The position numbers were made by a program, and so were the translations under genes. A DNA stretch of 64,000 bases, taken from positions 29,121-93,120 of the forward strand of contig JAINDL010000035.1 of the NCBI GenBank assembly GCA_019931245.1. Direction: 5' to 3'. Under the pieces are notes generated by a model that saw nothing but the letters and a program-made list of their open reading frames with translations, ran no database searches and was not told where the DNA came from. Position 1 is the stretch's first letter. The number at the start of each line of letters is the position of its first letter. Positions 31,401-38,774 of the stretch are shown here, one piece after another. Source of the DNA: Bryobacteraceae bacterium CoA2 C42 (GTDB lineage: Bacteria > Acidobacteriota > Terriglobia > Bryobacterales > Bryobacteraceae).

Positions 31401-31506
31401 GGTGACGACGGGGGCTTTTGCGCTGCGGACGTTTGCCGGGGGCCATTTCTATTTCCAGACGGAGGAGTCGTTTTTCGGGGAGTTGGCGGCGATGCTCCGC
31501 GAGTAG
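28471..31506 (+). CDS. Fusion of two GT4-type glycosyltransferases and a type II thioesterase
   Basis: A 1,011-residue trifunctional protein. Residues 1-355 and about 358-735 are two related GT-B glycosyltransferases, an internal duplication: YVLMVNPCVVKGVTVLASLA and YVLMVNPCAVKGIAILLGLA, AGYVREH and AGYAREH. The first has a full GT4 E-x7-E box (YEGFGLIAMEAMLRGLPVV); the second has EARSRMVLESLSRGVPVLG. Residues about 775-1011 are a type II thioesterase: VFCFPWAGAGPLAYRGW, FFGHSMGAGLAFEV (Ser about 868) and AGGHFYF (His about 991). No signal peptide. Together with the upstream FkbH-ACP this suggests glycosylation of a carrier-bound substrate, followed by release. Confidence 0.88.
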   Translation: MRVLLTSNASYEPPRGGSTRSNLIWLEALAAAGHAVRVVCPAHDEAGETTRRGIAILRVPELTRHVERLAAEIETWKPDWVLVSSEDLSHVLLREAFRVAPGRLIFVAHTPQFLPFGPESWYPDAAATALVRQARGVVVIGHHMAGYVREHLGVRPVVIHPPIYGTAPWRRLGRFENRYVLMVNPCVVKGVTVLASLARRMPQLEFAALAGWGTTAADRALLRDLPNVTLLETVPDIEDVLGQARLLLMPSLWYEGFGLIAMEAMLRGLPVVASNSGGLAEAKAGTGYVIPVQPITKYRAEFDDNHMPRPVDVEQDLTLWTAAIAELTTNETAWEAEAARSRAAAERFVGALDARDLERYLQSRRKLRVVLAHNSLYYPSAGGGDKSNRLLMEALAARGHQVRVVTRVESFGDADHAEYLQALALRGVSPAVGESEVSFSLRGVEVRTLTRSPLWRPYFQRQIEELDPDVIVTSTDDPAQLLFDLAVRTPRARVVYLIRATIAVPFGPDSSGVNAERTQWLAQADGVVGVSHYVAGYAREHGGLAQAIHVPISLLEPGPAPVLGRFDNPYVLMVNPCAVKGIAILLGLADAMPEVTFGAVASWGTTQEDLAELAKRPNIRMLPRTDDIDELLGQARVTLVPSVWAEARSRMVLESLSRGVPVLGANVGGLHEAMLGVPYLLPVNPVTAYRGSVDEHMVPVAEVPPQNLEPWIEALRRLTTDRGHWEKLSALSREKALAYMENLNVLPFEAYCESLQHRVKRGVAARGPEAGPLARLSAERRRLLELRLRERAAWMPVVPVSGRRVFCFPWAGAGPLAYRGWQERLGAEFALIPIRLPQREWAGIDELVEQLARQVKPLLTADAVFFGHSMGAGLAFEVARRVAPARLVVSAARAPKFRIGYVPPAEPSDAELLAQLERLGGAPKERLEALLPAFRRDTRLFRRWVYAPGERLTMPVVALGGAGDPQVTAEHLAPWAEVTTGAFALRTFAGGHFYFQTEESFFGELAAMLRE

Positions 31507-31523
31507 TGATAGGCTGAGGCAGG

Positions 31524-32918
31524 ATGCTGGCGCTGTTGCCAATGCTGCTGTGGACCGGGCCCGAGGTCACGCTGCTGGGCGGGCCGTCGCGGGATGGGCG
31601 CGTGTTGTCGAACGTGCAGGCGCCGTCGCGGGAACTGGTGCTGTATGACGTGGCGGCGAAGACGGCGCGGACGGTGGCGGCGGCGCAGGGGGGCGAGTAC
31701 GCCTACTTTTCGATTGTCTCGGCCGATGGGAAGCGGGTGGCGTACGCGTGGAAGAACCGGGACGGGTTCTATGAGCTGCGCGTGGACGGGCGGACGGTGT
31801 ACCGGAACGAGGAAGCCGGCTTCGTGCAGCCGTGCGCGTGGAGCCCGGACGGCACGGCCGTATTGACGCTGCTGTTCCGGCGGGATAACACGAGCCAGAT
31901 TGCGATGGTGCCGCTCGCGGGGGGCTTGCCGCGGGTGTTGAAGTCGCTCGCGTGGGTGTATCCGAAGCGGATGGATCTTTCGGCGGACGGCAAGTGGATT
32001 GTCTACGACACGCTGGCGGGCCGGGAGCGGCGGCTGTATGTGCTGGCGGCGGACGGGTCGGGGGAGCGGATGGTGGGGGAGGGGGTGTTTCCGCTGTGGC
32101 GGGCGGATGGGCGGCGGGTGGTGTACGCGCTGGGCGAGGAGTTGTGGGAGTTGACGGTGGAGACCGGGGCGCGGCGGCGGCTGCGGGAGGGATTGGGGCG
32201 ATTCTTGCCGCTGGGGATGTCCGCGGGGGACGTGCTGGTGTACGGGGTGCGGGCTGGGGGCTCGGAGGTTTACTACGACGCGCGGCAGCGGGCGTCGCTG
32301 CGGTTTCCGGGGCGGAACGCGGCGCCGGCGTGGAGCCGGGACGGGAAGTGGCTCGCTTTCGTCTCGCGACGGGGGGAGGAGAATTTCGGCGAGGAGGCGC
32401 GGGTGCTGGTGGTGCGCGAGGTGGCATCAACCGTGGAGCGGGAGATTGACCCGGGGCTGGCGCTGGTGGATGCGCCGGCGTGGAGCGGGGACGGGCGGCG
32501 GCTGCTGGTGCGGGGGGCGGACCGGCAGGGACGGGCGGGCGTGTTCGTGGTGGACGTGGAGACGGGGAGGGTGACGCCGGTGGCGCGGGAGGCGGGCGTG
32601 GAGCCGGGGCTGTTCCGGGCGGCGTGGGGGGAGGGCGATACGATCTGGGTGCAGCGGGGGACGGAGCTGCGCAACGGGGAACGGGTTTACCGGGAGGTGC
32701 GGGCGTTTGCGGCGCAGGGGAAGCGGCTGGCAGTGCTCTATAGCAATGGGCGGCTGGAGGTGGATGGCGAGGAGCGGGGGACGAGCAGTGCGCGGGAGAT
32801 TGTCTGGCGGGGGGAGAAGCTGGTGGGCGGCGGGGCGTATGATGCGAGTGGGGAGCGGGAGGCGTGGACGGAGTCGGACGCGCGGAACGAGATCTGGCAA
32901 TGGGAGCTGCCGCGATGA
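31524..32918 (+). CDS. Exported TolB-like (PD40) beta-propeller
   Basis: The 464-residue protein begins MLALLPMLLWTGPEV, a short possible signal peptide, and is made of PD40-like blades: YFSIVSADGKRVAYAWKNRD, CAWSPDGTAVLTLLF, MDLSADGKWIVYDT, APAWSRDGKWLAFVSRRGEE and DAPAWSGDGRRLLVRGADRQG. Such propellers are scaffold or binding domains; no catalytic motif is visible. It lies 17 nt after the GT-GT-TE gene and overlaps the peroxidase as ATGA, so it is probably in the same operon. Confidence 0.8.
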   Translation: MLALLPMLLWTGPEVTLLGGPSRDGRVLSNVQAPSRELVLYDVAAKTARTVAAAQGGEYAYFSIVSADGKRVAYAWKNRDGFYELRVDGRTVYRNEEAGFVQPCAWSPDGTAVLTLLFRRDNTSQIAMVPLAGGLPRVLKSLAWVYPKRMDLSADGKWIVYDTLAGRERRLYVLAADGSGERMVGEGVFPLWRADGRRVVYALGEELWELTVETGARRRLREGLGRFLPLGMSAGDVLVYGVRAGGSEVYYDARQRASLRFPGRNAAPAWSRDGKWLAFVSRRGEENFGEEARVLVVREVASTVEREIDPGLALVDAPAWSGDGRRLLVRGADRQGRAGVFVVDVETGRVTPVAREAGVEPGLFRAAWGEGDTIWVQRGTELRNGERVYREVRAFAAQGKRLAVLYSNGRLEVDGEERGTSSAREIVWRGEKLVGGGAYDASGEREAWTESDARNEIWQWELPR

Positions 32919-33784
32919 GCGCATGGTGGCTGGCGGCGATTGTGGCGGTGCCGTTGGGATTGGATCAGCTGATTCCGGCGCCGGCGGAGAACCCGCTCGA
33001 GCCGGGGCGCGTGAAGCGGGGGCGGGAGCTGTTCTTCGATAAGCGATTGTCGCGGGACGGGACGGTGGCTTGCGCGACGTGTCATGATCCGGCGCGGGGG
33101 TTTGCCGATGGCGCGGCGCGGGCGGTGGGGATTGGCCGGCAGGTGGGGCTGCGGCGGAGCCCGCGGATTGTGAACCGGGCGTATGGGAAGACGTTCTTCT
33201 GGGACGGGCGGGCGGCGACGCTCGAAGAGCAGGTGGTGCAGCCGATTGCGAATCCGCTCGAGATGGGGATGCGGGTGGAGGAGGCGGCGGCGCGGGTGGG
33301 GATGACGGGGGAGGAGCTCGCGCGGGCGCTGGCGAGTTACGTGCGGACGATTCTGGCGGGGGATAGCCCGTATGACCGGTTTATCGCCGGGGACCGCGGG
33401 GCGTTGACGGCGGAGCAGCAGGCGGGATTGAAGCTGTTCCGGGGGAAGGCGAACTGCGTGGCGTGCCATTTGGGGCCGAACCTGACGGATGAGGAGTTTC
33501 ACGCGACGGGGCCGGTGGGGGACGACCTGGGCCGCTTCGCGGTGACGGGGCGGGTGGAGGACCGGGGCGCGTTCAAGACGCCGTCGCTGCGGCAGGTGGC
33601 GGAGACGCCGCCGTATCTGCATGACGGGTCGAAGGCGAGCCTTGAGGAGGTGGTGGAGTTTTATGACCAGGGGAAGGGAAGTGACCCGGAGATCCGGCCG
33701 TTGGGGTTGACGGCGGAGGAGAAGCGGCAGTTGGTGGCGCTGCTGCGGGCGTTTACGGGACGGGTGCAGGAGGGGTGGCCGTGA
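32915..33784 (+). CDS. Di-heme cytochrome c peroxidase / MauG family protein
   Basis: From ATG 32915, overlapping the previous stop, the protein is 289 residues with signal peptide MSAWWLAAIVAVPLGLDQLI. The track start (32864) is inside the propeller gene. Two heme sites are visible, CATCH in TVACATCHDPARGFADG and CVACH in ANCVACHLGPNLTDEEFH, as in bacterial CcpA/MauG enzymes. RSPRIVNRAYGKTFFWDGRA and FKTPSLRQVAETPPYLHDG are family blocks. It likely reduces peroxide or oxidises a periplasmic partner. The TPR gene follows with a 4- to 10-nt overlap. Confidence 0.9.
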   Translation: MSAWWLAAIVAVPLGLDQLIPAPAENPLEPGRVKRGRELFFDKRLSRDGTVACATCHDPARGFADGAARAVGIGRQVGLRRSPRIVNRAYGKTFFWDGRAATLEEQVVQPIANPLEMGMRVEEAAARVGMTGEELARALASYVRTILAGDSPYDRFIAGDRGALTAEQQAGLKLFRGKANCVACHLGPNLTDEEFHATGPVGDDLGRFAVTGRVEDRGAFKTPSLRQVAETPPYLHDGSKASLEEVVEFYDQGKGSDPEIRPLGLTAEEKRQLVALLRAFTGRVQEGWP

Positions 33785-34536
33785 TCGCGCTGCTGCTGGC
33801 TTTTCAGTTGTGGCAGCCGGTGGATTGGCGGGCGCTGCTGCCGCTGTACGAGGCGCGGGCGACGAATGAAGCGGGGGTGCGGGACGTGGCGCTGTTCCTG
33901 TTGCGGGAGCAGCAGTGGGCGTTGGCCGAGCCGTGGCTGCGGCGGCTGGGGGATGCCGAGATGCTGGCCGATTGCCTGGCGGCGATGGGGCGGAACGCGG
34001 AGGCCGAGGCGGAGTATGCCAAGGCGCCGTCGACGCGGGCGCTGGCGCGGCGGACGGAATTGACGGGGGATCCGCAGTATCTGGAGCAGGCGGTGCGGCG
34101 GGAGCGGAAGCCGGGGTATCTGAACGATCTGGCGCTGCTGCTCAAGGGTTCGGCGCGGGCCGAGGCGCTGCTGCGGGAGGCGCTGGCGGCGCAGGAGAAG
34201 ACGCTGGGGCCGCAGCATCCGGAGGTGGGGACAACGCTGAACAACCTGGGCAGTGAGTTGTTTGCCAAGGGGAAGCTGGCCGAGGCGGAGGCCGTGCAGC
34301 GGCGGAGCCTGCGGGTGCTGGAGACGGCGCTGGGGCCGCGGCATGTGCGGACGGGGTTGGGAGCGAGCAACCTGGCGGATGTGCTGGCGGCGGCGGGCAA
34401 GCCGTCGGGGGCGTTCTATGAGCAGGCGTGGCGGATTTTCAACGCGCAGTTGGGCCCGCGGCACCCCTGGACCGTAGAAGCGGCAGCAGCGGCTTCCGCG
34501 GCGCGTACACCCCAATCCAATGGTTTGAAAAAGTAA
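33781..34536 (+). CDS. TPR-repeat protein
   Basis: The protein is about 251 residues; GTG 33781 overlaps the previous stop (GTGA), and the track's GTG 33775 is a possible alternative. A hydrophobic N-terminus (VIALLLAFQLW) may be a signal peptide. Tetratricopeptide-like helices include ALFLLREQQWALAEPWLRRL and, of the Kinesin-light-chain type, KTLGPQHPEVGTTLNNLGSE followed by ETALGPRHVRTGLGASNLAD. TPRs bind proteins, perhaps the peroxidase upstream. Its last 98 bp overlap convergently with the heptaheme cytochrome gene. Confidence 0.75.
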   Translation: MIALLLAFQLWQPVDWRALLPLYEARATNEAGVRDVALFLLREQQWALAEPWLRRLGDAEMLADCLAAMGRNAEAEAEYAKAPSTRALARRTELTGDPQYLEQAVRRERKPGYLNDLALLLKGSARAEALLREALAAQEKTLGPQHPEVGTTLNNLGSELFAKGKLAEAEAVQRRSLRVLETALGPRHVRTGLGASNLADVLAAAGKPSGAFYEQAWRIFNAQLGPRHPWTVEAAAAASAARTPQSNGLKK

Positions 34537-35332
34537 GCTGGGGGCTGGCGCCGACCTTGGGCATGTGGCAGGATTCGCAGGATTGGCCGGCGGGGGGCTT
34601 GGTCGTGTGCCGGACGGCGGGGTGGCAGCTTGCGCAGGTGGCGGCCTTGAGTTCGCCCGAGTGGGGGTCGTGGCAGGTGGTGCAGCTCAGGCTGCCTTTC
34701 TGAAAGCAGGCGCTTTGGGAGAGGGAGACGGGCTGGTGGCGGACGTTCCAGGGGTCCTGCCAGTTGATGTCTTCGCCGGGTTTGGGGGGCTGGCGGTGGC
34801 AGGCGCCGCAGAGGTCGTTGAGGCCGGCGGGGTTGAGGATTTTGGGGTTGAGGAGCTGGTTGTGCTGAGCGCCGGGCCCGTGGCAGGCTTCGCATTGGAC
34901 GCCGTGTTCGGCGGGTTCGATGCCCTTTTCGGCGGTGAAGCGCAGGGCGCCGGTGGAGTGGCACTGGAAGCAGCGGAGGATCTGGGCGCCGGGATCGAAG
35001 ACGCGGTATTTGACGCCTTGCGGGGTGGTGTGGCCGGGGGTGAGGGCTTTGGCGTTGGGGTTGGTGTACTGCGAGAGACCGTGTTCGAGGTAGTGGTCGG
35101 GATCGAGGCGGGAGACCGGGGTGGTGGCCTGGCGGCCGGCGCCGAACAGCCAGAGGTCGTTGCGGCGGGAGAGGGCATAAGAATGGGCCGAGCGTTTCTG
35201 CGCGGCCCATTGGGGTTGATGACATTCGGCACAGGCCGCCGACCCGGTGAACTGGGCGGCGGCCGGGACGAGGAACAGGCTAGAAAATAATGCGGCCCGA
35301 ATACTGAAGCTGACGGCCAAAGAATCCTCCAC
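34439..35332 (-). CDS. Seven-heme exported cytochrome c
   Basis: The 297-residue protein contains seven CxxCH sites: CAECH, CFQCH, CEACH, CGACH, CTTCH, CASCH and CESCH. The early part, SAACAECHQPQWAAQKRSAH, resembles cytochrome c554-type families. A signal peptide IRAALFSSLFLVPAAAQ is visible, but the start is unclear: ATG 35332 lies 53 nt inside the end of the TonB gene, and TTG 35320 or ATT codons are closer. Its C-terminus (APRKPLLPLLRSRGAAGPTAR) overlaps the TPR gene. It should transfer electrons in the periplasm and may serve the di-heme peroxidase. Confidence 0.87.
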   Translation of the reverse strand: MEDSLAVSFSIRAALFSSLFLVPAAAQFTGSAACAECHQPQWAAQKRSAHSYALSRRNDLWLFGAGRQATTPVSRLDPDHYLEHGLSQYTNPNAKALTPGHTTPQGVKYRVFDPGAQILRCFQCHSTGALRFTAEKGIEPAEHGVQCEACHGPGAQHNQLLNPKILNPAGLNDLCGACHRQPPKPGEDINWQDPWNVRHQPVSLSQSACFQKGSLSCTTCHDPHSGELKAATCASCHPAVRHTTKPPAGQSCESCHMPKVGASPQLTFSNHWIGVYAPRKPLLPLLRSRGAAGPTAR

Positions 35333-38300
35333 GCTGCGTGACGACGCGGCCGAAGTTGGGCGAGTTCACGTTGAGATCCGGGTCGGACCCGAAGAAGCTA
35401 TTGGCCACATTGTACGCTTCCATGCGGAGTTCAAACTTCACCTTTTCGGTGATGGGGAACTCTTTGGCGAGCGTGGCATCGAGGTTGAGCGTATTCGGTC
35501 CGACCAGCTTCGGATACTGGAAGGGGTTCGACCGGCGGGTGAAGGCCGGCAGGATGGCGAACTTCGAGGTGTCGAACCAGCGGCTGCGGGTCGGATTCTC
35601 AAGAGTGGGGTCGCCGCTTGCGAGCAGGCCGCCGAAGCGGAGGAAGAGGCCCGTGTTGTAGGTAAACAAGGGGGCGACGGACCATCCGCCGAAGGCGAGG
35701 TCGAGAGCTTTGGGCGCGTTGGCCATGAAGCGGCGGCCTTTGCCGAACGGGAGTTCGTAGATGGCCGCGCCGGTGAGCCGGTGGCGGGCGTTACGCGCCG
35801 GTTGGAAGGTGAGGGTGCGGGTGAAGAAGTCCTGTTCGTCGTAGAACTCTTCGTTGCGTTCGCGGTTGTAGTTATATCCAACGGTGAAGTTGAAGCCGTT
35901 CGAGAAGGGCCGCTGGAACTGCATCTGGAGCGAGCGGTAGTAGTTGCGCGCACCCGCGTTCAGGGTTTCGGTGAGGTCGCCGTACTGCGGGTAGGGGCGC
36001 AGTAGCTGGCTGACCGGAAGGTTCGCCTGGGTGCGGAGCTGGCCGGGGAACTTGTCGGCGCCGAGCACGTTGAAAAACGGGTTGGGAACCGATTGGGTGA
36101 CGGCGGTTTTGACGTTGTAGCCGATGCGGGGGTCGATCTGGTTGAGGTTGTAGGTGTAGGGCTGGTTCCGGCCGGTGTTCATGAAGAAGGTGATGTCGGC
36201 GAGGATCTGGCCGGGCAGCTGCCGCTGCAGCGAGACGTTGAAGCGGTCGTTAACGCCGGGGGTGAAGTCCTGCTGATACCAGGTGGCCGGGGCGCCGAGG
36301 TTGGTGTAGCGGCCGAGGGTCTTGCCGCTGACGGGGACGAGACCGCCGGGGAAGGGGTTCGACAGGCGCTGCTGCGGGACGCCCTGGATTTCGGGTACCG
36401 AGGTGCTGGTGGCGTCGAAGCCGGGCAGCGGGACGGAGCCGAGAATGTTGAGGCCGTCGGTGAGCGTGGCCGGCACGATGTAGCGGGCCCAGCCGATGCG
36501 GAGGGCCGATTTATCGTTGATGCGGTAGGCGATGCCGGCGCGCGGCATCAGGAGCGTCCTGGGGGCGTTCCAGCTGCCGCGATTGTTGGAGTCGGTGAAG
36601 ACCCAGGCGCCGTTGTAGATGGGGGCCGCGGTGCGGAGGGCGGCGGCGGCCGCGGGCATGCGGGGAGCGTTGGCACCCTGGAACTCGGGGATGGGACTGG
36701 TGAGGTCGAGGAAGCGGGAGAAGCGGTCTTCGGGGTCGGTCATCGGTCCGAAGTACTCGTAGCGGATGCCGAGGTTGAGGGTGATGCGCTGGGTGAGTTT
36801 GTAGTCGTCCTGCACGAAGAGCGAGTAGAAGTTGACCTGCGGGCGCTGGATGGGAATGGAACTGAAGTTGGAAGATCCATTCATCGCGCCGAGCAGCATG
36901 GTGGCCCAACCGTCGCCCGAGAGGTTGACGTTGGGGTTGAGGAAGGTGTCGGCGGTGACGGCGGGCACGAAGTTGAAGACCGGCGGGCGGGGGCGGGAAG
37001 CGACGACGTTTTCGCGCCGGTATTCGCCGCCAACCTTCACGTAGTGGCTGCCGATGTTTTTCGACATCTTGGCTTCGACGTTCCAGGATTTCGGCTCCTG
37101 ATACCAGTAGCCGGTGCGGCCGAGGGTGGTGCTGGAGCCCTGGGTGACGGTGACGCCGGGGTAGTAGATATCGGGCAAGCCGCCGAGGTAGGGCTTGTAC
37201 CAGGCGTTGCCGGGCCAGAACTTATCGAGGTCGGACTCCTTGAGCGTGGCCGAGGGGACGCCGAAGGAGTCGACGATGGCGTTGGAGGCGCCGCGGATGT
37301 TGAGCACGGTGCTCGAGTTCAGGGCGTAGACCATGTCGCCGGAGAAGCTGAGGGAGTGGCGCTTGGAGCCGTCCGGGGGCTGGGCTTTGGAGCCGCCGGT
37401 GTAGTCGTCCTGGGCGGTGAAGGTGCGGAACTGGTTGTAGCGGCCGAAGAATTTGAGCTTGTCGGTAGCGTTGTAGTCGACGCGGTCGCTGAGGTTCCAG
37501 TAGCGAAAGCGGTTGGCGAAGCCAGCGATGAAGTTATTCACCTGGGTGGGGCCGGTGCCGGGGCCGTTGGGCTTCCAGAGGTCGTTCATGATGATGCGGG
37601 AGGTGGGGTCGATGCGATTGGCCGGAATGACGTTGCCAGCGAAGGGCATGCGGCTGGCGACACCGTTGGTGACGGTGGTGGTGTAGGGGTCGAAGATGGT
37701 GCGGCGGGCGCCGGCCGTGTTGAGCGACCGGGAGAAGTCGCCGGTGCGTTCGAGATCGGTGGGCAGGGTGTTGAAGGCGCTGCGCGGCTCAATGGTGCGC
37801 CACCCTTCGTAAGAGACGAAGTTGAAGAGTTTGTTCTTCTTGATGGGGCTGCCGAGGGTGGCGCCCCAGGTATTCTGCCGGGTGAGGTTGGCGCGTTGGG
37901 TGATGCGATCGGCGAGCGCGTTCAAGGCCGGGTTGCGGCCGAGATAGTAGGCGGTGCCGTGATAGTCGTTCGTGCCGGATTTCATCGAAACGCTAAGGAC
38001 GCCGCCGGCGGAGTGGCCGAATTCGGCGTCGACGGCGTTCTGCTGGAGGTTGACCTCCTGCACGGCGTCCATGGGGGGCGTGTAGGAGGACTTCTGGCCG
38101 GTCATGGACGGCGAGCCGTCGAGAATGATGTCGTTCTTGGTGCTCGTATTGCCGCCGACGTCGAACTGGGAGGCGGCCCAGTGGTGGAAGGGGCTCTGTT
38201 CGGTGGAGGAGCGGATGACCGTGGCCGGGTTCAGGCTGACCAACAGGAAGGGGTTCCGATGGATGATCGGGAGGTTGTTGGTCATCTTGGTGTCGAGCGT

Positions 38301-38702
38301 GAGGCCCATGGTCGAGGTGTTGAACTGCACGGCGACGGGGGAGGCTTCGACGGTGATCGACTCTTTGGTGGAACCGGCTTCGAGGCGGGAATCGACGGTG
38401 ACGTCGGCGCGCGCCTGCACGAGAATGTTCTTCTGGACAAACTTGCGGAATCCGGCTAGCTCGACACTCAAGGTGTACTTGCCGGGCAGCACGAGGTCGA
38501 AAATGTATTGCCCCGTGGCGTTAGACACCTGCGTGGACTGAATATTCGTGTTGTCGTTCTGCAGAACGACAGTAGCGCCGACGATAACGGCGTCGGTGGC
38601 GTCGGTTACTCGTCCCTGTACCCTGCCGCGCGTATCCTGTGCGAGCAGCGGCAGCGAGAACAGAGTCATTAAAATTACTAAATGGCTTCTCTTGTCCAAC
38701 AT
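35280..38702 (-). CDS. Oar-like TonB-dependent receptor with carboxypeptidase-regulatory domain
   Basis: An outer-membrane protein of 1,140 residues. After a signal peptide (SHLVILMTLFSLPLLAQ) comes a carboxypeptidase regulatory-like domain, residues about 25-110 (VQGRVTDATDAVIVGATVVL, TGQYIFDLVLPGKYTLSVEL), a plug around 110-230 (NLPIIHRNPFLLVSLNPATV, KNDIILDGSPSM) and a long beta-barrel ending in LQYSGRIIF, with the terminal Phe expected for BAM insertion. Acidobacteria of the Solibacter type encode many such receptors for oligosaccharides or peptides. GGGAGG is close upstream of the ATG. The ligand is unknown. Confidence 0.92.
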   Translation of the reverse strand: MLDKRSHLVILMTLFSLPLLAQDTRGRVQGRVTDATDAVIVGATVVLQNDNTNIQSTQVSNATGQYIFDLVLPGKYTLSVELAGFRKFVQKNILVQARADVTVDSRLEAGSTKESITVEASPVAVQFNTSTMGLTLDTKMTNNLPIIHRNPFLLVSLNPATVIRSSTEQSPFHHWAASQFDVGGNTSTKNDIILDGSPSMTGQKSSYTPPMDAVQEVNLQQNAVDAEFGHSAGGVLSVSMKSGTNDYHGTAYYLGRNPALNALADRITQRANLTRQNTWGATLGSPIKKNKLFNFVSYEGWRTIEPRSAFNTLPTDLERTGDFSRSLNTAGARRTIFDPYTTTVTNGVASRMPFAGNVIPANRIDPTSRIIMNDLWKPNGPGTGPTQVNNFIAGFANRFRYWNLSDRVDYNATDKLKFFGRYNQFRTFTAQDDYTGGSKAQPPDGSKRHSLSFSGDMVYALNSSTVLNIRGASNAIVDSFGVPSATLKESDLDKFWPGNAWYKPYLGGLPDIYYPGVTVTQGSSTTLGRTGYWYQEPKSWNVEAKMSKNIGSHYVKVGGEYRRENVVASRPRPPVFNFVPAVTADTFLNPNVNLSGDGWATMLLGAMNGSSNFSSIPIQRPQVNFYSLFVQDDYKLTQRITLNLGIRYEYFGPMTDPEDRFSRFLDLTSPIPEFQGANAPRMPAAAAALRTAAPIYNGAWVFTDSNNRGSWNAPRTLLMPRAGIAYRINDKSALRIGWARYIVPATLTDGLNILGSVPLPGFDATSTSVPEIQGVPQQRLSNPFPGGLVPVSGKTLGRYTNLGAPATWYQQDFTPGVNDRFNVSLQRQLPGQILADITFFMNTGRNQPYTYNLNQIDPRIGYNVKTAVTQSVPNPFFNVLGADKFPGQLRTQANLPVSQLLRPYPQYGDLTETLNAGARNYYRSLQMQFQRPFSNGFNFTVGYNYNRERNEEFYDEQDFFTRTLTFQPARNARHRLTGAAIYELPFGKGRRFMANAPKALDLAFGGWSVAPLFTYNTGLFLRFGGLLASGDPTLENPTRSRWFDTSKFAILPAFTRRSNPFQYPKLVGPNTLNLDATLAKEFPITEKVKFELRMEAYNVANSFFGSDPDLNVNSPNFGRVVTQRGGFFGRQLQYSGRIIF

Positions 38703-38774
38703 AAACCCTCCCTAACGGTTCGGGCATTACATCACAGATAGCCTCGGGAAAACAACCGGGCCGCGGAGCGGCAC

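Noticed and set aside
36093-38459. 788-residue plus-strand ORF opposite the TonB receptor
   Set aside because: It is the antisense of a well-supported TonB-dependent receptor; the Gly/Val/Glu-rich sequence is typical of a GC-rich shadow frame and has no recognisable domain.
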